This document shows, in pieces, positions 1 to 6,650 of a DNA stretch of 11,684 bases (positions are counted from its first letter, which is position 1; each line of letters starts with the position of its first letter). The translations under genes and the position numbers were made by a program. Below the pieces are notes generated by a model. The model had not been told where the DNA came from, did not search any database, and worked only from the letters and a program-made list of their open reading frames with translations. The stretch is from Chromera velia (Eukaryota > Sar > Chromeraceae), in assembly GCA_018398765.1 (NCBI GenBank), contig JAHBMJ010002494.1, positions 6,834-18,517 of the forward strand, in the 5' to 3' direction.

Positions 1-70
1 CCCCCCCCTCTCTCTCCTCTCTTTCTCTTTCTCCGTACGACTGTGTGTGTGTGTGTCTGTGTGTGTCTTC

Positions 71-109
<39 letters not shown>

Positions 110-133
110 CGCTCTCTTCTCTCTCTCTCATGT
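1..133. repeat. Pyrimidine-rich microsatellite block, (TG)n and (CT)n
   Basis: The window opens with a C8 run and CT-rich DNA, then (TG)n at about 41-65 and nearly pure (CT)n at about 71-130. The open frame across it only encodes Ser/Leu runs produced by the dinucleotide repeat, so it is not called as a gene. Confidence 0.9.
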
Positions 134-452
134 CTCTCTTTTATGCAGTAGATGCATTAGTGGTTATTATTTCTATCTGAAAGCGGTATGCCAGCTTACA
201 CCTCTGTCTTTGTCCGTTAAGGACTCCTTCTTTACCCTAACAAGAAAATATCTTGATTGATTAATTCATTTTAAGATTGATATAATTGTTTGTACAGAGT
301 TAGATGCAAAAATTAGGAATATGTAAATTAATACTAGTTGATACAAATAAATCTAGGAATAAATTTAATACACAAATAAAATTTAAAGTCTAAAGTTTTG
401 ATTGATTGATTGATTGATATGTTCCGCCCTAGGGCCTTCTTGCTATGTCTAG
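134..452. other. AT-rich gene-free stretch with a short (TGAT)n run
   Basis: Nothing resembling a gene is visible. The stretch is AT-rich and contains four GATT units at about 402-418. A similar GATT-rich run occurs near 11223-11250. Confidence 0.5.
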
Positions 453-613
453 TTAACTACTGTTGTGTTCCGTCTTGCTCCTACAAACCAACAACAGAGC
501 AGTAGCTAGCATATACGAAGTGATGATAAGGGCGAACCCATAACTTTGAAGTTCAAGTTTCTTCCCAGTCTCGATCGACAAGAATCATAAACCCAAAGGT
601 TTGAAACCTTCAG
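453..613 (-). repeat. Dispersed repeat A, copy 1 (encodes a membrane-like peptide on the minus strand)
   Basis: This segment matches 4251-4420 in the same orientation, with an identical block of about 35 bases around 527-561 and scattered substitutions elsewhere. On the minus strand, codons from 581 down to a TAA at 455-453 stay open and align without gaps to the second copy over about 40 codons. The peptide has a polar start, then a hydrophobic stretch of about 19 residues (GFALIITSY, then LATALLLV) that looks like one membrane segment, then a charged end. No ATG starts it, and a TGA lies just upstream in frame. It may be an exon or a fragment of a mobile-element protein. I do not recognise the family. 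Confidence 0.75.
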
Positions 614-615
614 AA

Positions 616-701
616 TTAGTGATTAGTGATTAGTGGTGCCCTAGAGCACTGTCGCCGTTTTGTCTTATAGGATTAGGTCCTTAGGATTAGGATTAGGATT
701 A
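616..701. repeat. Short GATTAGT and telomere-like TTAGGA repeats
   Basis: Three copies of a 7-base ATTAGTG-type unit lie at about 616-636. Further on, TTAGGA repeats occupy 681-701, with related GGATTAGG copies at about 669-680. The unit resembles a telomeric hexamer but is not the canonical TTTAGGG or TTAGGG, and it is too short for a telomere. It is best read as a small interstitial repeat. Confidence 0.6.
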
Positions 702-869
702 ATGTCCGGAGGATTGGCCTTCCGCCCCAATGCCGAATGTCCGACGTGCGGCTTCTAGGGAAAACGCCTAGACACAATAGACCTCCCTGGCTGGCCTGCA
801 CAGGTCTTGCCTGTGCCGTGAACGGATCACATTGAACAGTCAATCACCTGCGTGTGTATACGAGAGGGC

Positions 870-1487
870 TCACTCTATTCCAAAGCAGGGTTTGAAAGGG
901 AACGATCCCAGAATTGCAGATGAACGGCTCGAAGCGAGTTCTAAAACCTCCCAACATCCCATCCTCCTCCTTTTTCCCTCCTCTTTTGTTTTCTTTGTAT
1001 CACTCCACACCCTTTCATACTCTTTAATTCTTCCCTCTCTTTCTTTCTCACTTTTCCAAGTCTCCTGATGCAGCCTATCTAACTCTCTTCCTAAAGCTTG
1101 ACTCAAATTGTCTCCCTTTTTTCTTTTCCATTCTCTCACTACCTGTCTTTTCATTATGATATCTTTCAAAAAGGTATCGACATTCTTGTCGGCCTCATTC
1201 AAAAGAAAAGAGAATAGAGCGATCTTGTCTATCTTCCCTTCACCACCCACTTTCCATCTACTGCTATTTGCAGCTCTCTCCCCTCTCCCTTTCACCGAAC
1301 TTCAATGTGTCATCAAAGCTTACAAGCAGTCTGCCCTCTCTCCATCATGCAGAGAGCATTCAGTCAGCACATGGATTTCATCTTCGACTACTTGAATGTC
1401 AAGCAGGTCAGAGCAAACCATGCATTTCTTTTCTGTCAATGGGGTCCGGCCCCCTGCCTTCTTCTGTTGAGAACTTCCCCCTGTTTA
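870..1487 (-). pseudogene. Zinc-motif and charged tail of the LINE relic
   Basis: The frame from 1487 down contains Cys codons at 1424 and 1415, a His codon at 1373 and a Cys codon at 1358, giving C-x2-C-x13-H-x4-C with VEDEIHVLTEC at its centre. This is the layout of the zinc motif near the C terminus of many LINE ORF2 proteins. Two in-frame stops follow, TAA and TGA, at about 1322 and 1304. Both lie inside a 63-base segment (1323-1261) that begins GTAAGC and ends AGCAG; removing it keeps the frame. After it the frame runs open to a TGA at 872-870, first with FSFLLNEADKN, then a Lys/Glu/Arg-rich helix. Either this is decay or a 63-base intron. The upper-frame start listed by simple ORF calling would be a GTG, so no true start is claimed. 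Confidence 0.6.
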
Positions 1488-1654
1488 CCTAGCCTGTTTA
1501 CCTCCAAGTTTCTCTCTCCTACCCGAAATGCAGCCTTTCTTCTGTAGACGGGCCAGGGAGCTATCTTTGTGTAGCAGGCAGGAGTTCTCCCTGTCTTATC
1601 TCTATCTAATGAAATGCTTCTGTCTGCATCTTCTCCATTCTTGCTGTTGTGAAG

Positions 1655-2260
1655 CTACAGATTTAGGCGATTTCCGTTGGATAGAGATAGATGGATGGGA
1701 TGCATGATACCTTCTCTCAGCTCTTCCCTCTCGGCCCTTCCTCTTTTCTGCACTGACCTCTCAACTCTCTCTGCAAATGCTTCCTTTTTCCTCTTTGTAA
1801 TTTCTTCCTTTTTTAGCACTTCTATCCACCTTACTATTCTGTCTCTTCTCTCAAAGGAAGGTTGTCTGCCTGCAGCTTCTGGTTCTCTTCCTATCTGGAA
1901 GGGATGGCTTCTTATCTCTGTAAAAAGTGTTTCGACACATTTTTTCAAGTGGGAGAAAAAGTGAAAGGGGTGAAGCTTCCTTTTTCTCAGTTCTGAATCG
2001 ACTCTTTCCTGCAATGATTGAATGAGTACATGGCCTATCGGTGTGTCTCTTCCTTTTTGGATTACCTTCCTTGTTCACATCAAGGTTCTCTGTACAACCA
2101 GTGGCACCAGATCGATAGGAAGAAGGCCTGCCTCAAGGAAAGTGGTGAGTATGCTTTCTTTCTCTCTCAGTTGCAGCACCCATTGAATGAATCTTCTTTG
2201 CAGTCTGTCAAACTCTGCAAACGCTTCCTGCGAGTGTGAATGTACTTCGCAGCAATATAA
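1655..2260 (-). pseudogene. RT C-terminal segment of the LINE relic
   Basis: The minus frame is open from 2260 and reads to a TAG at about 1655 with one internal TGA at 2077-2075. Residues from codon 2215 onward include EFDRLQRRFIQWVL and then EAGLLPIDLVPL. These match the pattern commonly seen after the catalytic RT domain of LINEs: a basic 'iQrrFlRwiLgl' helix, then an 'elGllPl' turn. After the stop, the same frame continues for about 140 codons of charged sequence rich in Lys, Arg and Glu. A GTATCA donor-like site at 1710 follows GAGAGAG, so an intron towards the zinc-motif block is possible. The element assignment rests on motif recognition alone. Confidence 0.6.
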
Positions 2261-2429
2261 CTAAACTACACACACTGTCTGCCTAAACCATTGAAAACAA
2301 GTTGCAGGTGGGATCTCTCCTCCTGCACTGATCTTACTTTTCAACGCAGAGGTCGCCCCTACCTCCGTGAACCTAAGATCCACTTGAATGGTGGGGCCGC
2401 ATTTTTAGATAGGCTTGAACGCCCGCGCC
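2261..2429. other. Spacer without a recognisable gene
   Basis: Between the upstream end of the LINE relic and the GC-rich tandem array, no coding frame or structured element can be supported. The right edge, from about 2405, already resembles the leader GATAGACTTGA seen before the hairpin units at 2831 and 5592. Confidence 0.4.
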
Positions 2430-2507
2430 GTAGGCGCGGGCGGTAGGCGCGGGCGGTAGGCGCGGGCGGTAGGCGCGGGCGGTAGGCACGGGCGGTAGGC
2501 GCGGGCG
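2430..2507. repeat. 13-base GC-rich tandem array, six copies
   Basis: Six consecutive copies of GTAGGCGCGGGCG fill 78 bases. Five are identical and the fifth has one change (GCGC to GCAC). The leader just before it, AGGCTTGAACGCCCGCGCC, and the GGCGCGGGC core resemble the hairpin units at 2831-2871 and 5591-5998. The array may be an expansion of one arm of that hairpin family. Confidence 0.9.
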
Positions 2508-2528
2508 GTGTCTTGAAAGACAACGCCG

Positions 2529-2597
2529 TATGCAGGTGTCTAAAAAATCGTATGCAGCTGCATGCAGGTGTCTGAAAAATCGCAGCTGTGTCTAAAG
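2529..2597. repeat. 32-base duplicated unit (ATGCAGGTGTCT type)
   Basis: ATGCAGGTGTCTAAAAAATCG at about 2530-2550 recurs at 2562-2582 with one substitution, 32 bases apart. A third, partial copy (GCAGCTGTGTCTAAAG) follows. A distant look-alike, GCATGCAGGTTTCAAAAAAT, occurs near 9763. Confidence 0.7.
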
Positions 2598-2599
2598 AT

Positions 2600-3020
2600 T
2601 CAGAAAATGAATGAATAGAGATATTATATATGACTGTATACTGGCACTGAGCTATGTATGATATAATCTAGGATGTAATATTAATATTGCATGATTATAT
2701 ATGATGATATGTATTAAACCCAGGCATGAATAGTATTTTAAAGGCAATATATCGATTTATTTATGTGTTTTTATTTTTCATTTTTTTTTTATATATTCTT
2801 TAAATGAGATTTGCTAGGCCGCAAATTTGGATAGACTTGATTGACCACGCCGCAGGCGCGGACGATCTTGATATTTGTTTTTCAGGTGGACATTAGGCTC
2901 AGCGCAAACGGCAGGGGGGTGTACCTCATCGCTGAGGCTTAGACCATACCCCATGGCCCGCTTGGTTTCCCAGGCCGCTAACAAATAACAATCTGTCTAC
3001 GCTTTGTATGCTTTGGTTTA
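2600..3020. other. AT-rich gene-free stretch with one hairpin unit
   Basis: Bases 2600-2815 are AT-rich with ATATAT and T-rich runs and no coding signal. At 2831-2871 lies one unit of the 31-base hairpin family: GATAGACTTGATTGAC, then CGCC-GCA-GGCG, then GGACGATCTTGAT. The TTGA words are exactly 31 bases apart (2837 and 2868). Bases 2872-3020 hold nothing I can name. Confidence 0.5.
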
Positions 3021-3024
3021 TGGG

Positions 3025-3400
3025 TTACTCAGAAGGGACTGCTCCAAAAATCGATCCAATGACACAAAACGAAACTTTAAGGACACTTTGGCTTTGTGTA
3101 TGCCCTCTCTCCATTCTTTTCTCAGCGATTTCTCCTTCTCCCTCCTTCAGCTGTCTTCCTGCTTCCATTGCTTCCAGAATGGTCTTATATTCTTCTTTTC
3201 TTCTTTTCGTTTCTCCCTTTCTTTTTGTGATCACTCCGTATCTTTGTGCTAGCACTGTTTCATCTAACGAGCTTCCAGGTGCATACCTTCCTAGGCTTTC
3301 CTTGAACACTCTTTTTCTGAACGCCACCCTCCCCAGAAACTCATCCACCGCACTATGCCCTTCATTCATGAAGAATTTGAACAGAGCCTCAGTAAATGTT
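3025..3400 (-). pseudogene. Second retroelement relic, C-terminal tail
   Basis: The minus frame is open from about 3405 (first ATG at 3369) to a stop near 3025. It encodes ALFKFFMNEG, then VDEFL, then a Lys/Glu/Arg-rich helical stretch. Its start aligns without gaps to the tail of the relic at 870-1487 (ALFSFLLNEA, then VDTFL), with 12 of 30 positions identical by eye, so both come from the same class of element. The zinc motif that should precede it is absent; upstream DNA is instead dispersed repeat B. An AG acceptor-like site lies just before the ALF codons. The copy is therefore a 3' fragment, possibly chimeric. It is unlikely to be a working gene. Confidence 0.5.
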
Positions 3401-3442
3401 ATATCATGTCAATCAAGTTTAGATAGAATATTATATTAATCA

Positions 3443-3512
3443 CGTCTCATGGAGTCTCTTTGCAATCCTTCTCTTCTATACAGAAATATATAACATACAA
3501 TTTGTATACGCT
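3443..3512. repeat. Dispersed repeat B, copy 1
   Basis: This stretch matches 4440-4521 in the same orientation, including TTTGCAATCCTTCT, TTCTATACAGAAA and ACATACAATTT blocks, with small indels. It separates the two coding fragments at 3025-3400 and 3517-3660. Confidence 0.75.
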
Positions 3513-3516
3513 TGGG

Positions 3517-3660
3517 TTAGATGTCCCCCGTCCAACTGGGAGGCACTTTGCCATCGAGGCTTCTCTTCTGTTTTCTCTCCCTAAGCTTCATTCCGGTTCC
3601 TTCCTCCTTCTGCTCTCTGACGCGCTCCCTCGTTTCTTCTATTACTTCTACGACTCTCAT
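3517..3660 (-). pseudogene. Short charged ORF fragment, 47 residues, function unknown
   Basis: A minus frame opens with ATG at 3660-3658 and ends with TAA at 3519-3517. It is rich in Glu, Arg and Lys (for example EVIEETRERVREQKEEG) and ends with PPSWTGDI. The composition matches the helical tails of the nearby retroelement relics, and purine-rich coding on the minus strand fits the same orientation. It has no independent support as a gene and is most likely part of the same decayed element. Confidence 0.35.
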
Positions 3661-3749
3661 TTCTGAGATGATGACTCAGGCCCTTACTTTCTCTTCTTAG
3701 GTGGTCGATGGGGTGTCAGGCCTGGGTGCTGCCTTTCTGTGGTGTCGTC

Positions 3750-3905
<156 letters not shown>

Positions 3906-4250
3906 TCTTGCATCTTAAAGTTTCTTTCTCCGGCTGCCGTGGCGGGTCTCCGAAGAAACCTACTGAGCGTTTAAACGCGGCGAGTTAGACGTAGACTTCC
4001 GGTGTTTTCTCAAAAATTGTCTAAGCAGCTCCCTACTAGGCTTCTTACACTCTCTTTGCAAGGCACTGGAATGAGAGTATCTCTATAAACAGACAACGGA
4101 CAGATCGAGATAGGCAGACGTTGACTTTCTTTCAGAATTCAAATTTAAAGGCATGGGCATGTCGGTCTCTTATTTTCTCTCTCTCGCTCTCTGAGTCCTG
4201 GATCATAAAGCCTAGCTACAGGGAGCCCATCCCCTGGAGTGGTAGCTCTG
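3906..4250. other. Gene-free stretch between microsatellite and repeat A copy 2
   Basis: No start codon with a convincing frame, no splice-site pair and no RNA gene is visible. A short CT run lies near 4175-4192. The minus frame through repeat A copy 2 continues into this stretch as far as about 4145. Confidence 0.4.
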
Positions 4251-4420
4251 CTACTAATGTTGTGTTCCGCTTTATTCCTATAAACCAATAATAGAGCAGT
4301 GGCTAGCGTATACGAAGTGATAATAAGGGCGAACCCATAACTTTGAAGTTCAAGTTTGTTCCTAGTCTCGATTGACAAGAATCATAAACCATCACAAACC
4401 CTAAGGTCTGAAACCTTCAG
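4251..4420 (-). repeat. Dispersed repeat A, copy 2
   Basis: This is the second copy of the segment at 453-613, 3.8 kb away and in the same orientation. On the minus strand it keeps the same frame from 4378 (a TTG codon, not an ATG) through the hydrophobic segment. Where copy 1 stops, this frame continues through ATTPGDGLPVARLYDPGLRE into a CT microsatellite at about 4175. Over 40 aligned codons I count about six synonymous and six amino-acid-changing differences and no indels. Upstream of the frame, copy 2 has an extra stretch of about ten bases near 4388-4400. Function unknown. Confidence 0.75.
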
Positions 4421-4439
4421 ATAGAACGATATGTCAATC

Positions 4440-4521
4440 GCGTCTCATCGAGTTAAAATTTCTTTGCAATCCTTCTTTTCTATACAGAAATTAATATACA
4501 ACATACAATTTATATATGCTT
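4440..4521. repeat. Dispersed repeat B, copy 2
   Basis: This is the second copy of the stretch at 3443-3512, directly following repeat A copy 2. The adjacency suggests A and B can form one larger unit, of which 453-613 and 3443-3512 are separate fragments. Confidence 0.7.
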
Positions 4522-5568
4522 TGTCTGTATTTATCAGCCTCAGAAACGCAAGCTTTGTATCGTGCTTTGTATTCAATTTGTTCCGATCTAATTCTGCTTG
4601 ATACACGACATGCGTATGCGTGACTTCAGGACTGGCCATACGCATCTATCATATGTTCGCTTCGTTCGTATACACTTGCTGTCTCTGCATGTAATGCTCT
4701 CTCTATAACCATCACTCTCTCCAGTGATTAAGAGTGCGAGGCCCCAAGCATGCCGGGACCTCAGCACATCTCGCAGGAAGGGATTTTTATGGTAGTTCTA
4801 GGAGCAGGCATAGGGACCACGCATGGTGCCTATGTAGAGCAATTAGGATTAACGGAAACATGAACCAAACCTATGTATACCGGACTTGGGGGGGGCACTT
4901 CAGCCGGTTATACCATGGTTACTGACCCTACACCCCCCCCTTAGAACATGTGACATATAACCATTAGTCAAAAGTGGTGTCAATCGATTAGTTACGTTTA
5001 GTTACTTACAGAACTGGCTTCAAGATTGTTAAACAATTCAGGTTGTGATCAAAAATGATTGAAAATGATGTGTCACACTCACTTTACCTCCAAATCCCCC
5101 GTAACCGGGTAACCCATAACCTTTTTTGACCCCCCTTAAAAATAAAGTAACCTCCCTCAAGAAGCATTTAAACGTGTTCTAAACATTATTTTAAATGTTT
5201 CTAAAAGTTGAAAATTTAGTTGGTTACTAAGGTTAAAATGCTCATAACTGGGTAATCTGTAACCTCCTTGTGTGACAAAGATAAAAAGGGGGTAACCCAA
5301 AGTAACTATGTAGCCTACACTTCAAAAACATCAAATTTTGACGTAACTTGACCAGGTTGCCGGGCTGGCTCATAAAAATATGTTTTTGTTCACATTTTAT
5401 GTCATTTTAGGCTCATAATCTATGATAACCTTCCAGAGTGCCCCCCTTTAGATACCGAACGAATATACGCCTGGAAAGGTGATAAGAGATCACTCTCTTG
5501 TCAGGATGTGAACCAAAGGTGCACTTCTTTTAGACTCTATTCTTTATTTCCCTGACACTACAAACCAC
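4522..5568. other. Gene-free stretch with scattered GTAACC/GGTTAC words
   Basis: No gene is supported. Between about 4905 and 5350 the hexamer GTAACC or its complement and close variants recur many times, for example in CCGGGTAACCCATAACC at about 5105 and in GGTTACTAAGGTTA at about 5221. Poly-G and poly-C runs of eight occur at about 4888 and 4932. This may be an old, degenerate repeat array. Confidence 0.4.
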
Positions 5569-5590
5569 TTGAAATTTTTTTTGCTCTGGC

Positions 5591-5998
5591 GGATAGACTT
5601 GAAAGTCTGCGCCACAGGCGTAGACTATGTTTTGAAAGTCTGCTCTGCTAGCGCGGACTATGTCTTGAAAACACTTGAAAGTTTATGGCGCCGGCGCGCA
5701 CTATGTCTTGAAAGTTTGCGTGACAAGCGCAGACTATATCATGAAACTCTGCGTCGCAAGCAGTCGCAAACATGTCGCAAGTGCCAACTATGTCTTGAAC
5801 TAGTGTCTTGAAAGTATGTGAGACTGTGTTAAAAGTATAGTCCGTCTTGAAAGTCTGTGCCGCAAGGGCTATGATGGGCTGCGCCGCGGCGGCCTATGCT
5901 GCGTCGCTAGCCGCTTGTATGGACAACTTGATCGGCTGTGCCGCAGGCGCGGACGAACTTGATCAGCCATGCTGCAAATGCGGACGAACTTGAACGTT
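5591..5998. repeat. Array of 31- and 33-base hairpin units
   Basis: The word TTGAA(A)GT followed by a GC-rich inverted repeat and ACTATGTC recurs at a fixed 33-base step. TTGAA or its ATGAA variant starts at 5599, 5632, 5665, then after a 10-base insertion 5675, 5708 and 5741. The first unit is a hairpin with stem AGTCTGCGCC (5604-5613), loop ACA and GGCGTAGACT (5617-5626), perfect apart from one G-T pair. Later units keep the stem with G-T changes. From 5741 to 5925 the array decays. At 5928, 5959 and 5990 the step is 31 bases with a GCC-GCA-GGC core. The open frame across it (5569-5811) exists because 33 is divisible by three, so it is not called as a gene. Confidence 0.85.
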
Positions 5999-6650
5999 TT
6001 ATTTTCAAGTGGCCGGTAGTGTCAGGGAGGTGCTATTCTTATTCCTTCTTGGCTGTACCGTCCATAACAACTACAACGGTTTGGGTAGGTTTAGGAACAC
6101 TGATTCCGTTAGACTGCGTTAGACCCATCTCAAGAGATCAAGAAACGTTCACTTTTGCGACAGACCACCATACCATTTATGAGTGGAATAGAGTGGAACG
6201 CCCTTGTGTTCTCAAAAATTCTTTAAGCTTCGCAAGTACGTGGGGAACGCCAACATGCATGCAGACCGTCTACGCTCAGACAACAACAAAACTGAAGTTG
6301 CGTGTTCAATTGACACGATCGATGCACATGAACCGACACAAAACTAAGAAGAGCCCGCATCATCCCACTTCATCCCACATCTCTTCATACAATCTTCGGC
6401 GTACTGGTGCTGAGCGATGCTACCTCGTTCTGATAGCGACAGATTCGTCATCGAGAAACTGCATTGCGAAAGGCCCGCGACTGTGGAAAGTGGTGTGCAA
6501 GCAATTCTTTCGTGAACTCTCCATTGCTTTTTGAGACTCGCGAAGGTTCGACCTGCCGCTTTCTGCATATGGATTTGCTCGAGATCTTTTGATGGAAACT
6601 GGACACGTCAGATTGAGGAAGCGCGCTCTGTAGTTCTGGAACAGAAGGAA
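5999..6650 (+). promoter_or_regulatory. Upstream region and 5' leader of the polymerase gene
   Basis: No TATA box or other core promoter element can be named with confidence. The long open frame across 5938-6534 begins with GTG inside the hairpin array, has no ATG near its start and shows no domain, so it is not called. A TGA at 6513-6515 is in frame with the polymerase start and no ATG intervenes, which fixes 6651 as the first usable ATG. The context GGAAATGG has a purine at -3 and G at +4. Confidence 0.35.

Larger units (their letters stand above)
870..2260 (-). mobile_element. Decayed non-LTR (LINE-type) retroelement, 3' part
   Basis: On the minus strand three blocks appear in the order expected for the C-terminal end of a LINE polyprotein. 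First is the region after the RT domain (about 2227-2078), then a Cys-His zinc motif (1424-1356), then a basic coiled-coil-like tail (about 1225-900). Known of the family: many LINE ORF2 proteins end with an RT thumb-like segment followed by a CCHC motif. The fingers and palm of RT, including the YxDD box, are absent, so the copy is 5'-truncated. Blocks are separated by stop codons and a frame change between about 1711 and 1490. This fits decay, or, less likely, a spliced domesticated gene. The 5' limit is unclear; similarity fades beyond 2260. Confidence 0.65.

Noticed and set aside
2018-2239. Plus-strand ORF of 73 codons with GTGAGT and CAG sites inside
   Set aside because: It is antisense to the RT C-terminal segment, which has clear family motifs; the plus frame shows none.
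5569-5811. Open frame of 80 codons with repeated DYVLK-like peptides
   Set aside because: The peptide repeats are the translation of a 33-base DNA repeat, whose length is divisible by three; structure is in the DNA, not evidently in the protein.
5591-5998. CRISPR array
   Set aside because: Units are contiguous, diverged and of 31 or 33 bases without unique spacers, and the window is eukaryotic.
5938-6534. Open frame of 198 codons upstream of the polymerase
   Set aside because: It begins with a GTG inside the hairpin array, has no ATG near its start, shows no domain or biased composition of a protein, and overlaps the presumed leader of the polymerase gene.
6543-6556. tRNA B-box-like GGTTCGACCTG
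   Set aside because: Its end departs from the consensus, no A box lies at a suitable distance and no cloverleaf can be drawn. The GGGTTCGCCC in repeat A fails for the same reason.
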